From Azospirillum sp. TSA2s (lineage in GTDB: Bacteria > Pseudomonadota > Alphaproteobacteria > Azospirillales > Azospirillaceae), in NCBI RefSeq assembly GCF_004923315.1, contig NZ_CP039650.1:744001-808000 (forward strand): a stretch of 64,000 nucleotides of DNA, given 5' to 3'. The translations under genes were made by a program, and so were the position numbers. The notes below the pieces were generated by a model. That model ran no database searches and was not told where the DNA came from. It saw only the letters and a list, made by a program, of their open reading frames with translations. Every line of letters starts with the position of its first letter. Position 1 is the stretch's first letter. Below are positions 52,561 to 60,448 of the stretch, one piece after another.

Positions 52561-52592
52561 TCGGCCTTGGAAATCCATCCTTCCAAGGCCGA
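52561..52592 (+). terminator. Hairpin after the entericidin gene
   Basis: TCGGCCTTGGAA and TTCCAAGGCCGA form a perfect 12-bp stem with an 8-base loop, 14 bp after the stop. It lacks a T-run and is followed at once by a second, longer hairpin. Confidence 0.6.
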
Positions 52593-52611
52593 CCGCAAAA
52601 CAGCCACCAAC

Positions 52612-52671
52612 AAAACAGCCATGGAGCCTGATGCGGTTCGGATCGACCGCATCAGGCTCCATGGCTGTTTT
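52612..52671. terminator. Strong bidirectional terminator with 26-bp perfect stem
   Basis: AAAACAGCCATGGAGCCTG plus ATGCGGT pairs with its exact complement across an 8-base loop (TCGGATCG), ending in TTTT. It serves the entericidin gene and the opposing DUF6481 gene. The stem is unusually long for a terminator. Confidence 0.8.
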
Positions 52672-52725
52672 GGTTTGACGGCCGGAGCGGCGCGTCACGT
52701 CGACTCCGGCATCCCGCGATGCGGG

Positions 52726-53100
52726 TCAGCGGCTCCGGGCCTTGCGCGCCGCATAACGGGCGTCGCGGGCGGCTTTCGCCTCGGCTGCCGTCGCCACCTG
52801 GCGCTTGGCCTGTTCGGCGATCTCCTGGGCGGCCAGCGCCTCGCGGGCGGCCCGCTCGGCCTGTTTCGCCTGCAACACTTCCTGTTCGGCGGCCTTGCGG
52901 GCTTCGCGCGCCGCATTGCGTTCGGCCTCGCGGGCCTCACGGGCGACGCGGACGGCCAGCCGGGCCTCTTCGCGCTCCATGAAAGCCGGATCGTTCACAC
53001 CGGGCTGCGCCTTGAACTTGTCCAGCAGTGCCTTCTTCGCGCCGGCGGCCGCGCTCAGACGCTCCGAAAGCCCTGCATCTTTAAAACCGTTCATGTTCAT
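52726..53100 (-). CDS. DUF6481 family protein
   Basis: A 124-residue, highly charged protein: MNMNGFKDAGLSERLSAAAG, then KKALLDKFKAQPGVNDPAFM, then a long Ala/Arg/Glu helix (RLAVRVAREAREAERNAARE) to a basic end (RYAARKARSR). The start and the FKDPSLSER-like opening identify the DUF6481 family, which in alphaproteobacteria sits next to cold-shock genes. The helix suggests RNA or ribosome association, but this is inference. It lies downstream of csp on the same strand beyond a terminator. Confidence 0.8.
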   Translation of the reverse strand: MNMNGFKDAGLSERLSAAAGAKKALLDKFKAQPGVNDPAFMEREEARLAVRVAREAREAERNAAREARKAAEQEVLQAKQAERAAREALAAQEIAEQAKRQVATAAEAKAARDARYAARKARSR

Positions 53101-53196
53101 CCATTTCGTGAATTATGCCGTACCCTCGGGACGATCATCCTTGGGAAGATCATCGGGCCGGTCGGGCCGGGTATCGTCAACCGAGGGGGCGGGTAC

Positions 53197-53224
53197 AAAA
53201 AAAGGCGGCCGGAGCCGCCCTTTC
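53197..53224 (-). terminator. Rho-independent terminator of the cold-shock gene
   Basis: On the - strand GGCGGC-TCCG-GCCGCC is followed by TTTTTTT, 20 bp after the csp stop. Partial read-through would allow expression of the DUF6481 gene. Confidence 0.85.
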
Positions 53225-53242
53225 TCTTCGAACCTGCTGCGC

Positions 53243-53452
53243 TCAGAGAGCGCGGAGGTTCTCGGCTGCAACCTTGCCGCGGCGCGGATCGCGGATCGCG
53301 TCGAAGGACAGCTTCTGGCCTTCACCGAGATTGCTGATCCCGGCGCGCTCGACGGCGGAGATGTGGACGAACACGTCGGCCGTGCCGTCTTCCGGCTGAA
53401 TGAAGCCGAAGCCCTTGGTGGAGTTGAAAAACTTGACGGTTCCGATAGCCAT
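53243..53452 (-). CDS. Cold-shock domain protein, CspA family
   Basis: A 69-residue OB-fold RNA chaperone. RNP1 (KGFGFIQPEDG) and RNP2 (DVFVHISAVE) are intact; it opens MAIGTVKFFNSTKGFGFI. GGAAGGGAA lies upstream of the ATG. The ~200 bp between this gene and hldE has only short ORFs and probably contains a long cold-regulated leader. Confidence 0.95.
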   Translation of the reverse strand: MAIGTVKFFNSTKGFGFIQPEDGTADVFVHISAVERAGISNLGEGQKLSFDAIRDPRRGKVAAENLRAL

Positions 53453-53649
53453 GGGTCAGTTCCCTTCCTGGCGTTGCGCCGCGCGAGTTTGCGCAGGCGC
53501 ATCAATTTCACTTCAGGGAAGAGACCCAGATCCGCGTGACGGATCAGAATAACAAAGCCCAGAGCAACGTCGACCACCCATAGATGGGGCATGCGTCGGC
53601 AGCTTACAAGCGACAATCGACGCTCGCCGCCGATGCGCGTGCGATTGTC

Positions 53650-55095
53650 TCAGCCCTTCATGCGTTTGATGGTGTTGGTCGTGCTCTGGCCCTGGACCAG
53701 CTCGGCCAGCACCACTTTCCCGCCATAGCTCTGGACGAAATCCGCCCCCACCACCGTGGCGATGGTGTAGTCGGCTCCCTTCACCAGCACGTCGGGGCGC
53801 AGGGCGTGGATCAGCGTTTCCGGCGTGTCCTCGCCGAAGATCACCACCAGATCGACACAGCCCAGCGATGCCAGCACGGTGGCGCGCGCCGTCTCGTTCT
53901 GCACCGGCCGGCTTTCGCCCTTCAGCCGCTTCACCGAGGCGTCGCTGTTCAGCCCGACCACCAGCACGTCGCAGGCGGCCCGCGCCTGCTTCAGCAGCGA
54001 GATGTGGCCGGGGTGCAGCAGGTCGAAGCAGCCGTTGGTGAAGCCCACCCGCTTGCCGCGCAGCCGCCAGCGCTCCGCCCGTTCCGCCGCGGCGTCGCGG
54101 GTCAGCACCTTTTCCTCGCCATGGCGCCATTGCTGCTCGTGCAGGCCCGACAGCAGCTCGGCCGAACGGACCACCGCCGTGCCGACCTTGCCCACCACGA
54201 TGCCGGCCGCCAGATTGGCCAGCCGCGCCGAATCGACCAGATCGATCCCGACCGACAGCGCGGCGGTCAGCGTCGCCACCACCGTGTCGCCGGCGCCCGA
54301 CACGTCGAACACCTCGCGCGCCTCGGCCGGCAGATGCACCGCGTCCTCGGCCGTCACCACCGACATGCCCTGTTCGCTGCGGGTGGCGACGACGGCGCCG
54401 ATGCCGCAGGTGGCGATCAGGTGACGCGCGGCGGCGATCACCTCCTCGTCCGTGCGGGCCGGCAGGCCGGTGGCCTCCATCAGCTCCTTGCGGTTGGGCG
54501 TGACAATGTCGGCGCCGCGATAGCGGCGGTAGTCGCGCCCCTTTGGGTCCACCACGACGGTGCGCCCGGCGTCCCGCGCGGCGGCGATCACCGCCACCAC
54601 CAGCTCGTCGGTCAGCACGCCCTTGCCGTAATCGGACAGGATGACGCCGCCCACCTCGGGCAGCAGGTCGCGCACGCGCTCCAGCACGCGGTCGGCGACG
54701 GTGATCGGCACCACCGTCTCGATGTCGGTGCGCAAAAGCTGCTGCTGGCCGGCGATGAAGCGGGTCTTGACGGTGGTCTGGCGCCCGTCCTCCACCACGA
54801 TGGCGCCGTCGCTGACACCCTCGCGCCGCAGCAGGGCCAAGAGGTCGGTGCCGATGCCGTCGCGCCCGACCACCGAGACGAAGCGGCAGTCCGCCTCCAG
54901 CGCCACCAGATTGGCGGCGACATTGCCGGCGCCGCCCAGCTTGGGCACTTCGCGGTCCACGCGCAGGACGGGGATCGGCGCCTCCGGTGACACCCGGTCC
55001 ACCGAACCATAGACGAAACGGTCGAGCATCACGTCGCCAAGGCACAGCACGTTGGCGCGCGACAGGGTGTCGATGTGACGGGCAAGGTCGCTCAT
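53650..55095 (-). CDS. hldE: Bifunctional heptose 7-phosphate kinase / heptose 1-phosphate adenylyltransferase
   Basis: A 481-residue fused enzyme of ADP-heptose synthesis for the LPS core. The N-terminal ribokinase-type domain has DRFVYGSVDRVSPEAPIPVL, GGAGNVAANLVALEADCRFV and the kinase signature FDVSGAGDTVVATLTAAL with the catalytic Asp. From about residue 340 the nucleotidyltransferase domain has FTNGCFDLLHPGHISLLKQA (HxGH) and GLNSDASVKRLKGESRPVQN. Start at MSDLARHID, though the frame is open to 55137. Confidence 0.95.
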   Translation of the reverse strand: MSDLARHIDTLSRANVLCLGDVMLDRFVYGSVDRVSPEAPIPVLRVDREVPKLGGAGNVAANLVALEADCRFVSVVGRDGIGTDLLALLRREGVSDGAIVVEDGRQTTVKTRFIAGQQQLLRTDIETVVPITVADRVLERVRDLLPEVGGVILSDYGKGVLTDELVVAVIAAARDAGRTVVVDPKGRDYRRYRGADIVTPNRKELMEATGLPARTDEEVIAAARHLIATCGIGAVVATRSEQGMSVVTAEDAVHLPAEAREVFDVSGAGDTVVATLTAALSVGIDLVDSARLANLAAGIVVGKVGTAVVRSAELLSGLHEQQWRHGEEKVLTRDAAAERAERWRLRGKRVGFTNGCFDLLHPGHISLLKQARAACDVLVVGLNSDASVKRLKGESRPVQNETARATVLASLGCVDLVVIFGEDTPETLIHALRPDVLVKGADYTIATVVGADFVQSYGGKVVLAELVQGQSTTNTIKRMKG

Positions 55096-55225
55096 GGCGC
55101 CTGTCTTACCAACGCCAAAGCGGTAACGCCAGCGCATCGGCGTCTTCGCAGGGGTGACGCTCGTTTGTCACCGTCGTACGATGGCGTTCCGGCAACACCC
55201 CCTCCCATCCCCGCTGGTCCCCCGC

Positions 55226-56695
55226 ATGCCCCGCCCCACCGTCGCGACCAGCCTGTCGGCCAAGCTGCTGCTGCTCACCATCGTGTTCGTGCTGCTGGCG
55301 GAGGTGCTGATCTACGCCCCCTCCATCGCCCGCTTCCGCATGAGCTACCTGGAGGAGCGGCTGGCCGCCGCCCACATCGCGGCCTTGTCGGTGGAGGCCG
55401 CGCCCGACCTGATGGTGACCAAGGAGCTTCAGGCGAAGCTGCTGGCCTACACCGGCACCCACGTCATCGACCTGATCCAGCCCGGCGCCCGCGTCTACAT
55501 GCTGTCCAGCCCGATGCCGCCGCGGGTCGATGCCGTGTACGACCTGCGCGGCACCGGCATGGGCATGCAGGTCGTCGATGCCGGCAACGCCCTGTGGCTG
55601 GCCCTGGAGGGCCTCTTGGGGCCGCAGCGCGACCGGGTGATCCGGGTGATCGACCGCTCGCCCAACGACCCGGCCCAGCGGGTCGAGGTGACGATGGACG
55701 AGCGGCCGCTGATCGACGCCATGCTGGACTTCTCCCGCCGCATCCTGGCGGTGTCGGTCGCCATCTCGCTGATCGCGGCGATCCTGGTCTATCTCACGCT
55801 GCATGCCCTGCTGGTGCGGCCGATGCGCCGGCTGACCGCCGAGGTCGTCGCCTTCCGCCGCGACCCCGACGGCGCCCCGCCGCTGGTGCCGAGTGCCCGC
55901 GCCGATGAGATCGGCGTGGCGGAGCGCGAGCTTGCCGCCATGCAGGGCACGGTGCGCGCGGCGCTGCGCCAGCGCGAGCGGCTCGCCACGCTCGGCACCG
56001 CGGTGGCGAAGATCAACCACGACCTGCGCGGCATCCTCTCCACCGCCTCCCTTCTGTCGGAGCGGCTGACCGAGAGCGCCGACCCGGAGGTGCGGCGGGT
56101 GACGCCGCGGCTGGTCGCCTCGCTCGACCGGGCGGTGGAGCTGTGCAGCCAGACCCTGTCCTTCACCCGCGACGGCGTCCTGCCGCTCACCCCCGCGCCC
56201 ACCGATCTGCACCGGCTGGCGGATGAGGCGGGGGCCGAGGTGCTCGCCACCGCCCGCCCCGACGGCGGCCGGGTGGAGGCGGAGTGGATCAACGACATCC
56301 CCGCCGGCACCCTGGCCCAGGTCGATGCCGCCCAACTCGGCCGCGCCCTGGTCAATCTCGGCCGCAACGCGGTGCAGGCCGGCGCCGACCGGGTACGTCT
56401 CTCCGCCCAGGCCGGGCGCGCGGGCGCGCTGACCCTGACCATCGCCGACAACGGCCCCGGCCTCGCCCCGCGGGCGCGGGAAAACCTGTTCCAGCCCTTC
56501 GCCGGATCGGCGCGGGCCGGCGGGATCGGCCTCGGCCTCGCCATCGCGCGCGAGGTGCTGCGCGCCCATGGCGGCGATCTCAGGCTGGTGGAGAGCGGCG
56601 CCGAAGGAACGGCCTTCGCCCTTGACATACCGCAATGCAACGAGGACACCGGCCCTGTAGCTGTTGCGGGGCACAAGTCGTTTGTGTCGCATTGA
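55226..56695 (+). CDS. Sensor histidine kinase
   Basis: A roughly 489-residue membrane kinase: TM1 (KLLLLTIVFVLLAEVLIYAP), a periplasmic region of about 170 residues, TM2 (ILAVSVAISLIAAILVYLTL), HAMP (RPMRRLTAEVVAFRRDPDGA), H-box (VAKINHDLRGILSTASLLSE), N-box (ALVNLGRNAVQAGAD), and G boxes (IADNGPGLAPRARENLFQPF, GGIGLGLAIAREVLRAHGGD). No response regulator is adjacent, so it is an orphan in this window. The start is uncertain: an ATG at 55181 and a GTG at 55154 are alternatives, none with a good SD. It diverges from hldE. Confidence 0.88.
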   Translation: MPRPTVATSLSAKLLLLTIVFVLLAEVLIYAPSIARFRMSYLEERLAAAHIAALSVEAAPDLMVTKELQAKLLAYTGTHVIDLIQPGARVYMLSSPMPPRVDAVYDLRGTGMGMQVVDAGNALWLALEGLLGPQRDRVIRVIDRSPNDPAQRVEVTMDERPLIDAMLDFSRRILAVSVAISLIAAILVYLTLHALLVRPMRRLTAEVVAFRRDPDGAPPLVPSARADEIGVAERELAAMQGTVRAALRQRERLATLGTAVAKINHDLRGILSTASLLSERLTESADPEVRRVTPRLVASLDRAVELCSQTLSFTRDGVLPLTPAPTDLHRLADEAGAEVLATARPDGGRVEAEWINDIPAGTLAQVDAAQLGRALVNLGRNAVQAGADRVRLSAQAGRAGALTLTIADNGPGLAPRARENLFQPFAGSARAGGIGLGLAIAREVLRAHGGDLRLVESGAEGTAFALDIPQCNEDTGPVAVAGHKSFVSH

Positions 56696-56814
56696 TTCCG
56701 CGGGCTCCCTCCCGCAGAATCCCTTCAACAGCGAAGCGTTCGCGGGCAGCCCGGCGGGGCGGGAGGCGGGCGCATCCACCCTGACAACGCCTTGTTCTGA
56801 AAGGACTCCGGGAC

Positions 56815-57003
56815 GTGAAAGCCTTCTCCTTCTGGATCAACCCCATCCTCGCCGGCATCATGGCCTTCGTCGGCCTGCTCGCCTCCTCGCGCGCGGCGGA
56901 CGAAGCCTTCGCGGCCGGCGGTCTGATCGTTTTCCTCGGCTGCGTGCTCTTCATCTTCGCGTCGATCGGCCGCTATTTCGACCGCATGGGCTCCGCCCAC
57001 TGA
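56815..57003 (+). CDS. Small two-helix membrane protein (62 aa)
   Basis: A GTG with AAAGGA upstream opens a 62-residue frame with two hydrophobic helices: PILAGIMAFVGLLASSRAAD (about 9-25) and GLIVFLGCVLFIFASIGRYF (about 36-53). Hairpin-like membrane proteins of this size are usually unannotated. It follows the kinase gene by about 120 bp on the same strand and may belong to the same transcript. Confidence 0.6.
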   Translation: MKAFSFWINPILAGIMAFVGLLASSRAADEAFAAGGLIVFLGCVLFIFASIGRYFDRMGSAH

Positions 57004-57083
57004 CCGTCCGCACAGGCGACCGGTAACGCGATGGCCGGGTAAAAGACCCGGGGGGGCAGGCGCCCAACACAAGCGGGTGCCAC

Positions 57084-57878
57084 ATGGCTCTGAACATGGC
57101 ATGGGACCCCAACGCCTTCGCGACGATTGACGTCCTGCGCCGCCGTCCCGTCATGGACCTGACGGCGGCGCTTCCCTTCTCCCTGGCTCCGAACACCATC
57201 GTCGATCTCGGCTGCGGTGCCGGACAGCTGTCCCGGCTGCTGGCGGCGCGCTGGCCGCTGGCCGACGTGCTGGCGGTCGACCACTCCCCGGCGATGCTGC
57301 GCTGGGCCGCCGACACACCGTCGCGCGTGCGCTACCGGCAGGCCGACCTGACCGTCTGGCGTCCGCACTGGCCGGCCGATCTCGTCATCTCCGCCGGCGG
57401 GCTGCAGCATGTCGGCGGGCACGAGCGGCTGTTCCCCGACCTGCTGCAAGCGCTCGGCCCCGGCGGGGTCCTCGCCGTCGCCCTGCCCCGCCCGCAGGAC
57501 CAGACCGCCCACCGCCTGCTGCTGGAAACCGCCGCCGACGGCCCCTGGTCCGACCGTCTGCACGGCGCCTGGCCCGCCGCCCCGTCAATCGGCAGCCGCA
57601 GCTATGGCCCGCAGGACTACTATGACTGGCTCAGCCCCCAGGCCGCCGCCGTCGATCTGTGGGAGACCGAGTATTTCCACGCGCTGGACGGCGACGTTCC
57701 GCTTCTGCAATGGCTTCATCAGTCGGCGCTGGTCCCGGTGATGGACCGCCTGACCGGCCCCGAACTCGACCGCTTCCTCGCCGCCTACCGCCGCCGGCTG
57801 GAAACCGCCTATCCCGAGCATTCCAGCGGCAGTGCGCTGATCCCGACCAAATGGCTGTTCATGGTGGTGCGGGTGTAG
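57084..57878 (+). CDS. tam: Trans-aconitate 2-methyltransferase (Tam-like)
   Basis: A 264-residue SAM-dependent methyltransferase. It opens MAWDPNAFATIDVLRRRPVM (W.P..Y....R.RP..DL), with the SAM motif IVDLGCGAGQLSRLLAARWP, AVDHSPAMLRWA and DLVISAGGLQHV. The C-terminal part (DLWETEYFHALDGDVPLLQW, LIPTKWLFMVVRV) matches the Tam family. Tam methylates the aconitase by-product trans-aconitate. General class I methyltransferase is the safe fallback. Confidence 0.85.
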   Translation: MALNMAWDPNAFATIDVLRRRPVMDLTAALPFSLAPNTIVDLGCGAGQLSRLLAARWPLADVLAVDHSPAMLRWAADTPSRVRYRQADLTVWRPHWPADLVISAGGLQHVGGHERLFPDLLQALGPGGVLAVALPRPQDQTAHRLLLETAADGPWSDRLHGAWPAAPSIGSRSYGPQDYYDWLSPQAAAVDLWETEYFHALDGDVPLLQWLHQSALVPVMDRLTGPELDRFLAAYRRRLETAYPEHSSGSALIPTKWLFMVVRV

Positions 57879-57905
57879 GAGACACCCGCCCGCACCGGCC
57901 CGCCA

Positions 57906-58529
57906 TCAAACCCCGTCGATGTAGCTCAGCAGCGGCTGCCAGTCGCCGCGATGCTCGGCGGCGCGCTTGCCCGGCATGTCGAACAGGCTGAGCCCGCTTT
58001 CCGCCGCGTCGGCATAGATCTGGCTGTCGCGCAGCCGGGTCACCACCTGATGGCCGACGCCGCCCAGGAAGCGGTCCAGCCGGTCGGCGGCCTTGGTGCG
58101 GGCGCGCATCCGGTTGCCGACGACCGCCACCATGGTCTTCTTCTTCGCGATGCGCTTCAGCTCATCCAGTTTGGTGAGGAAGCGCTGGGTCGCCTGCTCG
58201 TCGAAGGCGCCGGGGAGCACCGGCAGCACGACGACGTCGGCCATCTTCACCAGATCCTCGATCTGCTTGGTCTTCAGCGCGGCGGGCGCGTCGATGACCA
58301 GCCGCTTGGTCCCGCGTGGCGTGTCGGTGAAGTCCTTGGCCCAATCGAGCCCGACCAGCAGCGGCGCCTTCTCCGGCCGGCGCTCCAGCCAGCCGAGCGA
58401 GGAGCGCTGACGGTCGATGTCGGCCAGCACGGTGGGCAGGCCCGCCACGGCGGACGCGGCGGCGAGGTGGGTGGCGACGGTCGTCTTGCCGCAGCCGCCC
58501 TTGATGTTGGCGACGAGGATCGTGAGCAT
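57906..58529 (-). CDS. ParA/MinD-like ATPase, orphan
   Basis: A 207-residue deviant-Walker ATPase: ILVANIKGGCGKTTVATHLA (with the signature Lys), TVLADIDRQRSSLGWLERRP, the switch strand RLVIDAPAALKTKQIEDLVK and ADVVVLPVLPGAFDEQATQR. It ends with WQPLLSYIDGV. No parB-like gene or parS site is near, so it is not the chromosome-segregation ParA; small orphan ParA-like proteins place other cargoes or act with partners elsewhere. It is 11 bp upstream of the CYTH-CHAD stop on the same strand, an operon-like arrangement. Confidence 0.82.
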   Translation of the reverse strand: MLTILVANIKGGCGKTTVATHLAAASAVAGLPTVLADIDRQRSSLGWLERRPEKAPLLVGLDWAKDFTDTPRGTKRLVIDAPAALKTKQIEDLVKMADVVVLPVLPGAFDEQATQRFLTKLDELKRIAKKKTMVAVVGNRMRARTKAADRLDRFLGGVGHQVVTRLRDSQIYADAAESGLSLFDMPGKRAAEHRGDWQPLLSYIDGV

Positions 58530-58540
58530 GGCCGTGGACT

Positions 58541-60145
58541 CTACACCGCGGCGTCCGGCTTCGACCAGAAATGCTTGGTGTCGATGAAATCATGCCACAG
58601 GGCGACCAGCGCCGCCTCGGTGTCGGCCACCCCGCGGGCATGCCAGCCGATGACGATGCCGGCGGCGCGCGGCTCGCCGGGGGCCGACCGGCTGCCGTCG
58701 TCATGCAGCTCGTGCAGAAGCCGGGTCGCCGTCGCCACGTCGTTCAGATGCCCCAGCGCGTCCTGCAGGGCGGCAAGCTGATGGATGTAACGGCGCACCG
58801 GCTTGTCGTCATACAGGCTGCGGAAGAACTCCACGGCATAGCGCAGCTTCTTCAAGGCGATGCGCAGCTGGTGGCGCTGGGCCACCGGCAGATGGGCGAA
58901 GCCGTGGCCGGCCCGCTTGGCCTTCTTGTGGCGCTTGTTCAGCAGATGGTCGGCCAGCCCGATCACCGGCTGGAACAGCCGCACCGATTCCTCGCTGACC
59001 GGCTGGTCGCGCCAGCCGCGCTTCTCCACCCAGCTGCCGACGCCCAGCAGGAAGGCGGTGTAGCGGTCCGACCGGATCGCCTCGCGCACGCCCTCATAGG
59101 CGCGCAGCCGCTTGGCCTCGGCCGCCGCCGCCAGCGTGTCGAGATCCTCCACCGCCGAGCGGCCATGGCCGTCGGCCTTGTGGAAGGCGTCGCGCACGGG
59201 GGCCAGCAGCTCCTCGCCGAACACGTCCCAGTCGCGCGCCGGCCCCAGGCTGCCGGCCAGCCACTTGATCTCGCCGACCAGCCAGAGATATTGCGCGGCC
59301 GGAATGAAGGGCCGGAACAGCGCGGTGGCCGAGCGCAGCCGGCGCAGCGCGACGCGCATCTGGTGCACGCCCTCCGGATCCTCGCCGGCCAGCGTTACCG
59401 CCTCGTTCGCCACCAGATGTGCGAGGCAGGCACGCACGATGCGGGCGACCGCCCCTTCGACCGTGGTCTCCGGGTCCAGCACCAGCTTTTCCGCCTTCAG
59501 CGCCTTGTCGGCGCCGCCGTTGGCCAGCGCATGGCCGCGTTCCGCCTTGGTCCGCATCTCCAGCCGCAGCGGGGCGGACTTGGTCAGCTCCTGCGCCAGA
59601 TCGTAGAGCGCGGCGGGCGTGCCGCTTTTCAGCTCCAGTTCCACCTCGCACAGGTCGCGGGATTGTCCGTCGGGCAGTTCGATCCGGCCGCGGTCGAAGG
59701 CGACCTCGATCAGGGTCGCGTCGCCGCCGTCGCCCAGCGTCACGTCCTGCGTGGTCCGTTCGACGATTGAGGTGAAGACCGGCCGCAGTTCCCTGTCGCT
59801 GAGCGACCCCAGCAGCTCGATCGCGGCGCCGTCGGCGATCAGCGTCAGGTCGGGTGCGGCGGAGGTCACCGCGCATTCCCACTCGCCGCGCCCCAGCCCG
59901 TCCTCGTCCGGTGCGGACTTGACCGTCTGGACGAAGCCGTCGCCGGTCTTGCGCACCCGCAGCGTCACCTTGCGCGCGGCGAGCCGGCGGTCCTCGGTGT
60001 CGTAATAGGTGCTTTCCAGGGTCCGTGTCGCCGCCGGGCCGGTGGCCCGGTCTGCGATGGCGGAAGCGGCGCGCAGCCTGTCGAAGTCTTCCGGCTTCGC
60101 CGCCAGCTTCAGTTCCGTCTCGCGGTTGATCTCGGCCTCAGCCAT
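58541..60145 (-). CDS. CYTH and CHAD domain protein
   Basis: A 534-residue protein. The N-terminal CYTH domain (NRETELKLAAKPEDFDRLRA, the ExExK-type strand, with RVRKTGDGFVQTVKSAPDED and EVAFDRGRIELPDG) spans about residues 1-200. The C-terminal CHAD domain has the expected spaced His/basic residues (EGVHQMRVALRRLRSATALF, HLPVAQRHQLRIALKKLRYA, HQLAALQDALGHLNDVATAT). Such proteins bind or process polyphosphate: CYTH hydrolyses triphosphates and CHAD binds polyphosphate granules. Start at MAEAEINRE; the frame continues to 60202. It is followed by the ParA-like gene. Confidence 0.9.
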   Translation of the reverse strand: MAEAEINRETELKLAAKPEDFDRLRAASAIADRATGPAATRTLESTYYDTEDRRLAARKVTLRVRKTGDGFVQTVKSAPDEDGLGRGEWECAVTSAAPDLTLIADGAAIELLGSLSDRELRPVFTSIVERTTQDVTLGDGGDATLIEVAFDRGRIELPDGQSRDLCEVELELKSGTPAALYDLAQELTKSAPLRLEMRTKAERGHALANGGADKALKAEKLVLDPETTVEGAVARIVRACLAHLVANEAVTLAGEDPEGVHQMRVALRRLRSATALFRPFIPAAQYLWLVGEIKWLAGSLGPARDWDVFGEELLAPVRDAFHKADGHGRSAVEDLDTLAAAAEAKRLRAYEGVREAIRSDRYTAFLLGVGSWVEKRGWRDQPVSEESVRLFQPVIGLADHLLNKRHKKAKRAGHGFAHLPVAQRHQLRIALKKLRYAVEFFRSLYDDKPVRRYIHQLAALQDALGHLNDVATATRLLHELHDDGSRSAPGEPRAAGIVIGWHARGVADTEAALVALWHDFIDTKHFWSKPDAAV

Positions 60146-60448
60146 CGCCTGCGCTTCAACCCCCGTTTTGCGGCCCATTGGCCTACAGTTGGGTGTTTGC
60201 ACAGCCTATGGACAGGGTCAAGTTACGGAAATGTTGCAGGAGCCTGCGGTTGCGGTACCCCCAGCCCCTGCATCCCGGTCCGTTCAGGAGCAACCGGAAC
60301 GACGCATCGAGCATGCGGTTGCAGGGTCATTATGCCCCATTTCACCCCACCCTTGGGGCGTTGCAAAGCGTGCAGGGCTGTGGTTGGGTTCCCCGAAATC
60401 GAAACGGCCCGTCCCGTTGGGAGAGGCCATAATTGGGGAAGTGTGACG
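60146..60448. promoter_or_regulatory. Divergent region upstream of pgk
   Basis: About 300 bp between the CYTH-CHAD gene and pgk. A GGGGAAG SD lies eight bases before the pgk ATG. No dyad or boxes could be recognised with confidence, and the frame on the + strand open since 60197 is not a credible gene. Confidence 0.35.
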
